From a virus: DNA of 38,549 bases. The notes under the pieces were generated by a model that was not told the origin of the DNA, did not search any database, and was given only the letters and a program-made list of their open reading frames with translations. A program made the translations under genes and the position numbers. This document shows positions 30,075 to 37,917 of the stretch, in pieces (within the stretch, counting starts at the first letter, position 1; every line of letters begins with the position of its first letter). The stretch is from positions 1 to 38,549 of IMG/VR virus record IMGVR_UViG_3300024518_004253. One strand, given 5' to 3'.

Positions 30075-31076
30075 TCAAACTACTGGAATACTTGTACATC
30101 TACAGCCAAAAGCCTGACCAGGATGATTACTATCTGCATTAATAACAGATCTACTCTTCCACTTTCCAGCCCTTGCAGCTTCTATGTTTTCAGCATATAC
30201 CGAAGCATCGGAAAACTTACATATTTTACCTTGCATTAAATAATGATTCCCATGGTCTTTTGTTGGCATAGGATATTTACCGCTAGGATTACCAACAACC
30301 CTAATATCGTTAGAAGTAGACCACTTGTAAAACTCTAAACCAGCACTTACATATCTTTCATCCCGAACCTCTGCCAAAAATAAAGAAGTTTCCTGTCTAG
30401 CCAAAAACTTAGCCTTTGCCTGTGAAACTCCATATTCAACCTCTATCAATTCCTGAAGCTCTTTTCTGTTATATCCGGATAATACATTTTGTTCTATTAC
30501 ATCTCTAAGCCGTGTTATTTCTATTTCAGTCCAATTAGTAATATTTATATTTTGATTATTTGTATAATTATCTGTTAACCTTTGTGACAATTCTGGTGTC
30601 ATTTCAGCAGTTACACCAATAGAAGAGAGTGTTTTATCTGCTTCTTTTGACATTTCTTCAAGTGGTTTAGAAACAGAATATTTTAATTTATTTACTTCAG
30701 CCTCTACCCTGGCCGGTATTCGATCAACAGCCCATTTTATTTTTTTATTGAGTGTCTCTCCCTTGGAGTTTGCAACCGTAGAAGCTGCCAACACATCAGG
30801 TGGGGCTAAACCCTCCCACCTTTTAGTACGTCCGTTATATTTAGCAAACTTTGATAATTCCCTAGATACGCGAGAGTTAAAAGAACCAGAAAACAAACCA
30901 TTCTTATAAAATATCTTTCCTGTTCTTATTGCTGTTATTAAATAACTATTAGAATTAAGTATTGTTTTTTTATCTTCCTCTAATATTTTAAATATCTCTT
31001 CCCAATAAAATTTGTAGAAATAGTAATTTAGATCTTTTTCAACAGGTTTATAGTAAGACTCTTTTAGTGTTAACAT
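30075..31076 (-). CDS. Phage head morphogenesis protein (Mu F / SPP1 gp7-like, 333 aa)
   Basis: The C-terminal half has the family signature: KAKFLARQETSLFLAEVRDERY (about 225-246), FYKWSTSNDIRV, KDHGNHYLMQGKI and the final NHPGQAFGCRCTSIPVV with the CxC end. The N-terminus is helical. It is a minor head protein delivered with the portal, encoded directly after it. Confidence 0.88.
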   Translation of the reverse strand: MLTLKESYYKPVEKDLNYYFYKFYWEEIFKILEEDKKTILNSNSYLITAIRTGKIFYKNGLFSGSFNSRVSRELSKFAKYNGRTKRWEGLAPPDVLAASTVANSKGETLNKKIKWAVDRIPARVEAEVNKLKYSVSKPLEEMSKEADKTLSSIGVTAEMTPELSQRLTDNYTNNQNINITNWTEIEITRLRDVIEQNVLSGYNRKELQELIEVEYGVSQAKAKFLARQETSLFLAEVRDERYVSAGLEFYKWSTSNDIRVVGNPSGKYPMPTKDHGNHYLMQGKICKFSDASVYAENIEAARAGKWKSRSVINADSNHPGQAFGCRCTSIPVV

Positions 31077-31078
31077 AT

Positions 31079-32488
31079 TTATACCTGGTAATTATTTTCT
31101 TGATTTGCCGATGGTTCGGGTGGTTCAGGGCTATCATTTAAACCCTGTTCGGTTTTAGTCTCAATTGTAACTATTCCAGCCTTTCTACACATCTGAAGAA
31201 ATTCTTCACCATCTATTAACCCCCGATCATATAAACCAGATAGCCTATTGTACTCTCCATTCTTAACAGTCTGATCAACTTCAGGGGTTAATTCCCTTAA
31301 AGATGGATACTTAAAAGAGAATTCCGGCTCATACCCGAATAAATGAGACATTGTTATTTTTAATAGCTTTCTAATTATTGGTTTAAGTGGTGCTCTAATA
31401 TCACTTTCAACCATTGCATTATAGTTTTCTAGATCTGATTCACCAGTATTAAAACCTGAAGCAGATAAACCAAAAAGCTTAGTCATAGGTATACGCAATG
31501 CAGCAGCTACACCCTTCATATTTTGGTTTTGAACTTCAGACAATCCAGAAAAAGCAATTTGTTTTTGTTCATAATTATCTTTAGCATCCATAACAATAGC
31601 ATTGATATAGTTTTTTATCTCGTTAGATGTTTGAATCCTGTTTGTTATTGCAGCAACACCACCCTTTTGGATCATCTTGTTGGCTAAACCTTCAATTTTA
31701 TATACATCTATTTTTGCTTCGTCTATCAATTCAAATGTTGCGTCCTGGGTTTTCATGTAAAGGTTTAAATCTCTTAGCATCCGTTCAGCTTCAGACATTC
31801 CCCAGCCCCTTAATTGTCTCCTAACATAGTGTGGGGCTTTTTTACCACTAGCCTTTAAAAACCTTGATTCATGGATAGGCTCACCATAAAGATAAACCAT
31901 GCCATCATCTTCACCATAACCAAAACTATCCCATTCATCAGAATAAGATGTATTACTATCTATCTGCCACCGATCCAGGTCATAAAACTCTAAATCTGTC
32001 TTAGATAATCCCTTATAAGTTAATGGCTTCTTAGGGTCCTGGTTAGTATTTATTAGCAGCGCACCACCACCAAACAGCCTAACCCATGTATAAAAATCAA
32101 GAATTTTACCCCAGATATTATTTTCTTCCCAATACTCATAAACCTTTTCTATATCATCATTATCAAGTTGACCTGATTCAATTTCAATACCTTTACCAAT
32201 TGCATCTTGTATTGGAAGTTGTACTGCAGTTTGAAAAATACCGTTAGTAGTATACATATAAGTTAATACGATACGGTTTAAAGTTATCAGTGAATAATTA
32301 TTACTAAAAGCCTGAGTATTATAATTAGACAAATAGCTACCGCCTGTAGTGGCGCCACCGATATTAGCAGCTAAATCGTTATATGCTGCATTCTTTAAAA
32401 CTGTATTATTCAAATTAATTTGACTATCACCATTTTTATTATTGTTATTGTTATTGTTATTTGGCTTGCTTCGTCTTCGTCTACTCAT
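31079..32488 (-). CDS. Portal protein, DUF1073 type (469 aa)
   Basis: It is a dodecameric ring at the head vertex for DNA entry and exit. SLITLNRIVLTYMYTTNGIFQTAVQLPIQDAIGKGIEIES (about 65-104), ARLFGGGALLI-type core (VRLFGGGALLINTNQD) and AALRIPMTKLFGLSASGFNTGESDLENYNAMVES are the family's conserved blocks. An Asn-rich N-terminal run (NNNNNNNN) is encoded by simple repeats at about 32438-32463. It is in the standard place between terminase and the head morphogenesis gene. Confidence 0.88.
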   Translation of the reverse strand: MSRRRRSKPNNNNNNNNKNGDSQINLNNTVLKNAAYNDLAANIGGATTGGSYLSNYNTQAFSNNYSLITLNRIVLTYMYTTNGIFQTAVQLPIQDAIGKGIEIESGQLDNDDIEKVYEYWEENNIWGKILDFYTWVRLFGGGALLINTNQDPKKPLTYKGLSKTDLEFYDLDRWQIDSNTSYSDEWDSFGYGEDDGMVYLYGEPIHESRFLKASGKKAPHYVRRQLRGWGMSEAERMLRDLNLYMKTQDATFELIDEAKIDVYKIEGLANKMIQKGGVAAITNRIQTSNEIKNYINAIVMDAKDNYEQKQIAFSGLSEVQNQNMKGVAAALRIPMTKLFGLSASGFNTGESDLENYNAMVESDIRAPLKPIIRKLLKITMSHLFGYEPEFSFKYPSLRELTPEVDQTVKNGEYNRLSGLYDRGLIDGEEFLQMCRKAGIVTIETKTEQGLNDSPEPPEPSANQENNYQV

Positions 32489-32527
32489 AGTTCCCCATTA
32501 TATATCCTTTTATATCGATTAACAAGT

Positions 32528-33766
32528 TTAACATAAATCTAACATAGAAAGACCGTTTTTTGTTTTCTCTTCTATAGCATACCTACATGCAGCAATAGCA
32601 TCATCTTTAAATTTAACAGGTTCATCAAGAACATTACCATCCCTATCTTCCTTCCACTTAAACCCTTTAACCTCTGAAGCTAAACCCGGACACTTATCTG
32701 GATCAATAACCCATTCACCACGATTCAACCATGATATTTGTTGACGTACACTATCAGGGCCTTTAATTGCTGGATTTATAGTATATCCGGCTCGTTCCCA
32801 ATCTAATATACTTTTAGGCTCTGCACTATCAGCGGTACAGGCTTCATGTTTTTGTAACATGTTTTGTTTTTCATTTTCTATTATTATTTCGTCATTTGTC
32901 ATTTGTCTAACATATAATTCATCAAAGGAATATTTTACACCGTCTTTAATTCCTATTTTTTGATTAGAATGATAATGATTAAATCCAAAGTCCATTCCGC
33001 ATAATACTTCGTCAAAATCCTCTTCAGTATAATTTACAGTTTCGTATTTAACATTTCTGAAAACTAAGTTTCCAATAGAGCCCCACTTTCCAAGAGCGTA
33101 AACATCATAATAAACCTTATCCTCATATTTTAAGGCCTCTAACTCTTCTTTGTAATCCTTATCTAAAAATCTATTATCCTGGTAGGTTGATTCATGAATT
33201 GTTATTTTACCCTTCTTAGGTCCAGGGTTATCAAAGAACCTGTTTTTAATCCAATGGGTATCTGATACAGGGTTAAACTGCAATGTCATTTGAAAAGGTT
33301 GTTTTGCCTGGCCTCTTAATCTTAGATTCAATTGATTAAAATCTGTTTCCGATACCTCTGTAGCCTCTTCGATAATAACATCTGTCAAAGGTCCATTCTC
33401 AAAAGTAATTGATTTAATTTTCTCTATATCATCTAAACCAGTAAACTTAATTTGATTACCATTAGTTATGCAAGTAATTGTTTGATCTGAAATATTAGCT
33501 TTAAATAATGACTCTAGGCTCCAATCGGCTATACAAGATTTTAATAAAGGCCAAGTACTCATTCTATTAGATCTTCCAGACTTCCTACATACTAAATAAT
33601 TATGCCCACGCTCAGCAACAAGCCTATAAACAACAAGGCGCATGGTATCAACGGATTTACCCGAACCAGCGCCCCCCTTCTTTATTATAAACCTGTTACG
33701 ATCAAACCATAATGGATAGAAGTTTTTATTTACCCATAATGGTATGTCTTTAAATTCTACGTGCAT
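32528..33766 (-). CDS. Terminase large subunit (PBSX-type, 412 aa)
   Basis: This is the packaging motor and headful/cohesive-end nuclease. It shows Walker A GGAGSGKS (31-38), Walker B VIIEEATE (130-137), coupling motif region LQFNP (162-166), and the C-terminal RNase H-like nuclease with CGMDFGFNH (256-264), ADSAEPKS and KFKDDAIAACRYA acidic residues. The length is normal. Its ATG overlaps the stop of the 68-aa upstream gene. The small subunit lies 2 kb upstream, separated by a cassette of small genes. Confidence 0.93.
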   Translation of the reverse strand: MHVEFKDIPLWVNKNFYPLWFDRNRFIIKKGGAGSGKSVDTMRLVVYRLVAERGHNYLVCRKSGRSNRMSTWPLLKSCIADWSLESLFKANISDQTITCITNGNQIKFTGLDDIEKIKSITFENGPLTDVIIEEATEVSETDFNQLNLRLRGQAKQPFQMTLQFNPVSDTHWIKNRFFDNPGPKKGKITIHESTYQDNRFLDKDYKEELEALKYEDKVYYDVYALGKWGSIGNLVFRNVKYETVNYTEEDFDEVLCGMDFGFNHYHSNQKIGIKDGVKYSFDELYVRQMTNDEIIIENEKQNMLQKHEACTADSAEPKSILDWERAGYTINPAIKGPDSVRQQISWLNRGEWVIDPDKCPGLASEVKGFKWKEDRDGNVLDEPVKFKDDAIAACRYAIEEKTKNGLSMLDLC

Positions 33767-33972
33767 TAACTACCCGATATCGTTATTTCATCAGAACAAG
33801 TTAATTGCTCCTCTAATTCTTTATTATGATAAAGAATAAATCTATCACCATTTTTCATTGCGGCATGTATTTTTTTATTTCGCCAACTATCTTCTTTTAC
33901 TATGATACTGGATAATTCTGACTTTTGGATATATGCCGTGTCTCCTGAACCATCTATAGTTACTTTAATCAC
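33766..33972 (-). CDS. Small hypothetical protein (68 aa)
   Basis: A beta-strand-rich peptide (MIKVTIDGSGDTAYIQKSEL, IIVKEDSWRNKKI, GDRFILYHNKELEEQL) that could be a small barrel or SH3-like domain. It is coupled to the terminase gene by a 1-nt overlap. The function is unknown; an accessory packaging role or anti-defence role is only suggested by place. Confidence 0.6.
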   Translation of the reverse strand: MIKVTIDGSGDTAYIQKSELSSIIVKEDSWRNKKIHAAMKNGDRFILYHNKELEEQLTCSDEITISGS

Positions 33973-33975
33973 GAT

Positions 33976-34269
33976 CTACTCCTCCAATAAAGTAATATTC
34001 TTTATTGTAACACTTCCAGGTTTTACCGCAACCCTCTTAATATAATTCTCTTCCGTCTCATTGATAAATCTTTTTAGACTTTTACCAGCTGCTCTACCAC
34101 CAGACAGAATACAAATACCATCGGGATCTACATTAGAAGGTATTACCGTTTCACATACTATAGTTACACCTGATTCAACCATGCTTTTATTTTTAATATA
34201 TTTATATATTCGATATATAACTGCAAATACATAAGTTATTATTAGTAATGTTATTATTAAATTACTCAT
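33976..34269 (-). CDS. Membrane-anchored mini-protein with Walker A-like motif (97 aa)
   Basis: An N-terminal transmembrane helix (about 4-24, LIITLLIITYVFAVIYRIY) is followed by a soluble part in which ICILSGGRAAGKS (about 52-64) matches GxxxxGKS after a hydrophobic strand. The remaining 33 residues are too few for a complete P-loop NTPase, and no Walker B is visible. It could be a truncated NTPase, a decoy or interfering peptide, or a chance match. It overlaps the upstream HTH gene by 8 nt. Confidence 0.55.
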   Translation of the reverse strand: MSNLIITLLIITYVFAVIYRIYKYIKNKSMVESGVTIVCETVIPSNVDPDGICILSGGRAAGKSLKRFINETEENYIKRVAVKPGSVTIKNITLLEE

Positions 34270-34444
34270 AAATAAACCTCACAATCCTATTAATAATATC
34301 AGTAGACACCCTGTCATAACTACCACACTGAAGATTAACCAAGGTATCATTATCAATATTAAACTTTTCACAAAACTCACTATAGGTTAGTTTATTTACT
34401 TTCCTATAATGCATTAATTGGTCTTTTAGTTCTCTTTTAGACAT
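34262..34444 (-). CDS. Small HTH protein (60 aa)
   Basis: The start at ATG 34444 (MSKRELKDQL) is preferred because it overlaps the upstream stop as TAATG; an ATG 12 nt further upstream is also possible. LTYSEFCEKFNIDNDTLVNLQ forms an XRE-like HTH. It is a likely DNA-binding regulator; alone among tiny pre-terminase genes it may affect late gene timing. Confidence 0.6.
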   Translation of the reverse strand: MSKRELKDQLMHYRKVNKLTYSEFCEKFNIDNDTLVNLQCGSYDRVSTDIINRIVRFIYE

Positions 34445-34710
34445 TACTTTATCCATCCCATAGCTCTTAATCTTATTACTACAGAATATTTAACTACATC
34501 CAAAATATAAATTATATTATCAATCTTTGACGGCTTACACTCATGCGGAACCTGCATTTCCATATTACAGGTTCTACAACAATATTGATAATGACTTTTA
34601 GTTATACTTATTGTTACTAAATTACTAGACCTGCATTTATTGTTCGTACATTTCAAACCCTTAGGAACACGATTCTTAAACACCGAATAACTTTTCTTTA
34701 CAACTCCCAT
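34444..34710 (-). CDS. Four-cysteine zinc-finger protein (88 aa)
   Basis: CTNNKC (about 21-26) and CCRTC (about 44-48) around SITKSHYQY make a C2C2 zinc ribbon with the spacing of Ogr/Delta-type late activators, though the family match is weak. A C-terminal amphipathic helix follows. It starts directly after the stop of the 40-aa zinc peptide (TAGATG). A transcription-factor role is an inference. Confidence 0.6.
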   Translation of the reverse strand: MGVVKKSYSVFKNRVPKGLKCTNNKCRSSNLVTISITKSHYQYCCRTCNMEMQVPHECKPSKIDNIIYILDVVKYSVVIRLRAMGWIK

Positions 34711-34833
34711 CTATGCTCTACCCCCAACCAACTTTTTACAATTACACCTAACAGTTATCAACCACTGTAAATGGTGATCATATATTTCCTTAATACCACT
34801 ACCTTTACAGCATGGACAATATTTATTAGCCAT
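34711..34833 (-). CDS. Tiny zinc-ribbon peptide (40 aa)
   Basis: The peptide starts MANKYCPCCKGSGIKEIYDH and ends VRCNCKKLVGGRA. CPCC and CNC supply a complete four-cysteine zinc site with the DnaJ-like CxxCxGxG form at the first knuckle. AAGGAA precedes the ATG, and the stop abuts the next ATG, which supports expression. The function is unknown. Confidence 0.65.
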   Translation of the reverse strand: MANKYCPCCKGSGIKEIYDHHLQWLITVRCNCKKLVGGRA

Positions 34834-34842
34834 ATCTATTCC

Positions 34843-35151
34843 TTACCGATCCCAGTTTGATATATCTTCATCGACATAATCTTCTGTTGAATCCTCACCA
34901 TCAATATAATCAAGATATTCTTCATCGGTCAAACAATCCATATGCTCAATCATATCTTTTTTTTCTAGATTATATTTATGTACAAAAATAGAAACACAAT
35001 CATTTTTAAATCTCTTTACAGTTTCAGATTTAAACTTTTTAACATCTTCAAGACAATCAATCATTTCTTGAACGTCGTTATCCGATTCAATATCAGGCAC
35101 TACATCTTTTAATATTTTTAATTTAAATAAAACATCTTCTATTGTTATCAT
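34843..35151 (-). CDS. Acidic hypothetical protein (102 aa)
   Basis: Helical and very acidic, above all in the last 30 residues (LTDEEYLDYIDGEDSTEDYV), which could mimic DNA as many anti-restriction proteins do. No family is recognised, and the first 70 residues are not unusually acidic, so DNA mimicry is only a possibility. It starts 2 nt after the upstream stop. Confidence 0.6.
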   Translation of the reverse strand: MITIEDVLFKLKILKDVVPDIESDNDVQEMIDCLEDVKKFKSETVKRFKNDCVSIFVHKYNLEKKDMIEHMDCLTDEEYLDYIDGEDSTEDYVDEDISNWDR

Positions 35152-35153
35152 AT

Positions 35154-35579
35154 CTATTCACCATCCTCAACAATAGGAAAAGATTTTTTCATGTAATGAG
35201 TTACACCCTTCAAAACTTCATTTTCAGATTCACACACTATAACACCTTCACCAGTATCATAGTGCAAATAACCTATTACCATTTCTTGATAACCATAAGT
35301 AAAAGGCTTATTATTGAGTGCAACAACTTCACCACCTGGGAGATCCTTACCATAATTTAACTTTATCCATGAAAGATTTGTACTTAATAAGTTTTTCAAC
35401 TCTTCATTTTCTAAATCCATCAAATCCATAGTCCTAATCAATTTCTCATTTTGATTTATTGATTCATCTAAAAGTGCAGATACATATTTAAACTTTTTAG
35501 ATGGTGACTTTTGAACAACATTTTCTTCATTAGATTCAATTATTAAATCTTCATCCCTTTCATTAATTCCATTACACAT
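35154..35579 (-). CDS. Hypothetical protein (141 aa)
   Basis: ATG 35579 (MCNGINERDEDL) is chosen because GAGGTTAGG lies 6 nt upstream, whereas longer in-frame starts run through the preceding HTH gene. An N-terminal disordered acidic segment and a coiled coil (about 52-85, LLDESINQNEKLIRTMDLMD) precede a small beta domain (GEVVALNNKPFTYGYQEMVIGYL, TGEGVIVCESENEVL). No function is recognised. Confidence 0.6.
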   Translation of the reverse strand: MCNGINERDEDLIIESNEENVVQKSPSKKFKYVSALLDESINQNEKLIRTMDLMDLENEELKNLLSTNLSWIKLNYGKDLPGGEVVALNNKPFTYGYQEMVIGYLHYDTGEGVIVCESENEVLKGVTHYMKKSFPIVEDGE

Positions 35580-35592
35580 AAACAACCTAACC

Positions 35593-35778
35593 TCATTTAC
35601 TTGATTTTTTAGATACAGCACCAGCGACAACACAAATAAACAATTCTCTATTATCATTCCACCAATCATTTAATGTTGTTTTAGGCTTATTGCACAATTC
35701 TGACAACTCCACCATTGAACTTAAACCCTGACTCTTACAATACTGACTCGGACTATTTGTATTTTCTGACTGTTTCAT
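35593..35778 (-). CDS. Small HTH protein (61 aa), leaderless
   Basis: SSMVELSELCNKPKTTLNDWWNDNRELFICVVAG is a short helix-turn-helix pattern known from small phage proteins (L-x-x-x-x-x-x-T-L-x-x-W). A promoter whose -10 box ends 6 nt before ATG 35778 predicts a leaderless message. It is the first gene after the small terminase gene and probably regulates the following block. Confidence 0.65.
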   Translation of the reverse strand: MKQSENTNSPSQYCKSQGLSSMVELSELCNKPKTTLNDWWNDNRELFICVVAGAVSKKSSK

Positions 35779-35784
35779 ACATAT

Positions 35785-35813
35785 ATAATAAACGACTATC
35801 GGGCATTATTCAA
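35785..35813 (-). promoter_or_regulatory. Leftward promoter downstream of the small terminase gene, leaderless
   Basis: TTGAAT (35813-35808), 17-bp spacer, TATTAT (35790-35785), then six bases to ATG 35778. It would drive the small-gene cassette and large terminase independently of the small terminase gene. Confidence 0.65.
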
Positions 35814-35849
35814 GTATTATATTAAAAAGGAATGGTAATCGTTTATTAT
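35785..35849. repeat. 11-bp inverted repeat flanking the promoter after terS
   Basis: ATAATAAACGA (35785-35795) and TCGTTTATTAT (35839-35849) are perfect inverted copies 43 bp apart. One arm covers the -10 box, the other the end of the terminase small subunit gene. It could be an operator pair or part of a packaging site. Confidence 0.65.
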
Positions 35850-36301
35850 TCTGGAAATTCAGCATCTTTAAGGGTAGGAGGCTTCCCGATTGTCATTTCT
35901 CCACTATGCTTAACATCCATTTTATCAGTGTACCCAAAGTTCTTCATAATGAATATTGCAAGTGCTGTTGGTATCTCGTCACGCATACCAAATTGAACCG
36001 CCCTTTCGCATATTCTAGTCTTAGCTCTTTTTATAGGATAAGAAAAGTCACCCTTGTCATTATCATATAAGCTCTGTTTACTGGCATAACCGAGATATAA
36101 AGCCAATCCTTCCTGTGTAGGATAATCAGGCTTAGTATATAAAACCTCTTGTGTCTTAGGGTGTAATTTAACTTCACCGTCTATTACAAGAGGGATAGGT
36201 TCACAACTATCAAAATATTCATCTATCTTAATAATCATATCGTCTACGTTATCCCATATTGGAGGTCTACCCATTTTTACATTGTCTTTATCTTTAGCCA
36301 T
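35846..36301 (-). CDS. Terminase small subunit (151 aa)
   Basis: GRPPIWDNVDDMIIKIDEYFDSC (12-34), then YPTQEGLALYLGYASKQSLYD (HTH, about 61-82), RAKTRICERAVQFGMRDEIPTALAIFIMKNFGYTDK form the phage DNA-packaging small subunit of the GRPP type. It recognises the packaging site and recruits the large subunit. It is separated from the large subunit by eight small genes, an unusual spacing. Confidence 0.85.
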   Translation of the reverse strand: MAKDKDNVKMGRPPIWDNVDDMIIKIDEYFDSCEPIPLVIDGEVKLHPKTQEVLYTKPDYPTQEGLALYLGYASKQSLYDNDKGDFSYPIKRAKTRICERAVQFGMRDEIPTALAIFIMKNFGYTDKMDVKHSGEMTIGKPPTLKDAEFPE

Positions 36302-36323
36302 GATAATATTATATACCCTTTAT

Positions 36324-36656
36324 TTATTTTTTACCAATATCAACATAATCACCTACATTAGTATAATGATACTGATTACTATTTAGATATATTTCCCTAG
36401 TCTTTAAGTTGTTCTTCAGGCTATAACCCTTAATAATTACAGCATATTGTTCAGGAACAAATACTTCTACATACCTATTTAATGGAATACCATATTTAAA
36501 AATGGTTTCGATATCATTTTCCATATGTTCAGGTATAGAGTTTTTACTAATTACTTGACCATAAGTCAAAGGATCTTCACTCTTTACAACTGCGGCAAAC
36601 CACAATACAAACAACACTGTAAATACTACTAAAATTATTCTTATTTTCTTATTCAT
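36324..36656 (-). CDS. Signal-anchored hypothetical protein (110 aa)
   Basis: An N-terminal hydrophobic helix (about 5-23, IRIILVVFTVLFVLWFAAVV) would anchor it or act as a signal; the exported part is beta-like (LNRYVEVFVPEQYAVIIKGY, REIYLNSNQYHYTNVG). GGGGAG lies 8 nt before the ATG, directly after the TAG that ends the extended methyltransferase frame. An envelope role such as superinfection exclusion is possible but unproven. Confidence 0.65.
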   Translation of the reverse strand: MNKKIRIILVVFTVLFVLWFAAVVKSEDPLTYGQVISKNSIPEHMENDIETIFKYGIPLNRYVEVFVPEQYAVIIKGYSLKNNLKTREIYLNSNQYHYTNVGDYVDIGKK

Positions 36657-36668
36657 AAAATTACTCCC

Positions 36669-36779
36669 CTATATTCCTACTAACATAGGTTGTTTTAAAC
36701 ATGCCTTTTCTCTAGCAACAATAGTATTAAAATGCTTTTCATTTATTTCAAAACATATATAATCTAATCCTAAATCAAT
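36669..36779 (-). pseudogene. C-terminal remnant of the beta-class methyltransferase after an in-frame TGA
   Basis: In the same frame after TGA 36782-36780, 36 codons read IDLGLDYICFEINEKHFNTI and on to TAG at 36671-36669. This is the usual continuation of the AdoMet-binding end of such enzymes (G-x-x-[FY]-I-x-x-E-x-[ND]). The interrupted codon stands where Ala/Cys is common. The TAG abuts the ribosome site of the next gene, so the gene originally ended here. Confidence 0.8.
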
Positions 36780-37652
36780 TCAGGCTTCTACATCAGTTCC
36801 AGAACCACCAAAAGGAACACATACTTTAAATCCCTTCCTTGCAACTGTTTGCAGCATCTTTTTAATTAAACTAATAGGTTTTTGCGTATCATGATCATAC
36901 TTTTTAGTTACATTCACCTGTTGAGAATGTTTAATAACATCAGTAAACCTAAATATATTATTGAAATACCTGGTTAAATGTTCATTCTGAAGTCTTAAAT
37001 CTTCATAATCCTGTTTTAATTCTCTGTATGGTTTTCTTAAATACTTTTGGAACCCATCATCGTTAACATAAGATCTTAATTTATTATAATGTTCTTCAGT
37101 AATCATTGAAGGTTCTTGTTTTTCTAAACTTAATACTGAACTGGCAACACCTCCACCATTGGAGGCGGTACCAATTGCAATATTAACATCCTTTAAAACT
37201 ATTTTACCTTTTGACTTTATTACTTCAGACCTTATGTAATCCCGAACATTATCAACACATAAATTATTTATATTGGTATTTTCTACTGAATAAAATAAAC
37301 AATGTTCTGTTACAGGTGCAAAACAATTATAATTATCTAAACCTTTTCTAGTTTGACAATCTATCTTTTCCCACTTAATAACATTTTCAAGATTAAAGTA
37401 TTTATCTATTATTACCTGACTATATGCAATTTTTTTTGGATGTCCCCACCAGAATAATGATCCAGTATCCTTTAATATCCGCTTACACTCTATAACCCAT
37501 TTCTCAACATCTTTTAAATATGCTTCAAAACTTGGCCATATAAAATCAAATTCTCCTTTAACTTCCCAATACGGACCATCTGCATGAATCACATCTATAG
37601 ACTTATCAGGAATATTATTATTTAAAAAATCCATATGAAATATTTTCTTCAT
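36780..37652 (-). CDS. Beta-class N4-cytosine/N6-adenine DNA methyltransferase, ended early by TGA (290 aa)
   Basis: The start at ATG 37652 (MKKIFHMDFL) overlaps the upstream stop (TAATG) with GGAAGG nearby. The order of motifs, catalytic DGPY (25-28) first and AdoMet motif FGGSG (281-285) last, defines the beta class; WWGHP and DHDTQKPISLIKKM are further family marks. DGPY replaces the usual DPPY, keeping Asp, Pro and Tyr. A TGA five codons after FGGSG removes the last helix-strand. Residues about 125-240 hold a large target-recognition insertion. It probably protected phage DNA from restriction; activity of the truncated form is doubtful. Confidence 0.85.
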   Translation of the reverse strand: MKKIFHMDFLNNNIPDKSIDVIHADGPYWEVKGEFDFIWPSFEAYLKDVEKWVIECKRILKDTGSLFWWGHPKKIAYSQVIIDKYFNLENVIKWEKIDCQTRKGLDNYNCFAPVTEHCLFYSVENTNINNLCVDNVRDYIRSEVIKSKGKIVLKDVNIAIGTASNGGGVASSVLSLEKQEPSMITEEHYNKLRSYVNDDGFQKYLRKPYRELKQDYEDLRLQNEHLTRYFNNIFRFTDVIKHSQQVNVTKKYDHDTQKPISLIKKMLQTVARKGFKVCVPFGGSGTDVEA

Positions 37653-37756
37653 TATTCCTTCCAATCCGTAGGCTTAATAGGAACATAAAAACATCCCTTT
37701 TCAAAAATACACCCACCATTTTTATAGTAAATACACTTTATTAATTTACAATCCAT
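37652..37756 (-). CDS. Tiny cysteine-rich peptide (34 aa)
   Basis: The peptide starts MDCKLIKCIYYKNGGCIFEK and has four cysteines in C-x4-C-x7-C-x5-C spacing, a likely zinc or disulphide knot. It overlaps the stop upstream (TAATG) and the methyltransferase start downstream (TAATG), so it is a coupled member of the operon. The function is unknown. Confidence 0.6.
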   Translation of the reverse strand: MDCKLIKCIYYKNGGCIFEKGCFYVPIKPTDWKE

Positions 37757-37917
37757 TATAGATTAACTTTTTTATAGATTTTTATAATTGCTTTCCTATC
37801 TGAATACCTAGGAACCAAAAAACATAAAGGAACAAAGGAAGCTAATTCAAGAACATATGAATAATAATTAAGTATTATCTCTTTTTTATGCTCTTTCTTT
37901 TTCTGCCTCTTATTCAT
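37756..37917 (-). CDS. Small basic membrane protein (53 aa)
   Basis: ATG 37917 gives MNKRQKKKEHKKEI, a very basic start, then one hydrophobic stretch (about 21-38, YVLELASFVPLCFLVPRY) and a basic end. It is preferred over an ATG 45 nt upstream inside the previous gene because GAGGG stands about 9 nt before it. The topology is that of a single-pass membrane peptide; the function is unknown. Confidence 0.55.
   Translation of the reverse strand: MNKRQKKKEHKKEIILNYYSYVLELASFVPLCFLVPRYSDRKAIIKIYKKVNL

Noticed and set aside
35580-35669. Longer N-terminus for the 35154-35579 gene
   Set aside because: It would run almost wholly through the 61-aa HTH gene in another frame, and a good ribosome site stands before ATG 35579.
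36780-36782. TGA as evidence for genetic code 4 or selenocysteine
   Set aside because: TGA ends several compactly packed genes normally, TGG is used for Trp throughout, and no selenocysteine hairpin is apparent after the codon.
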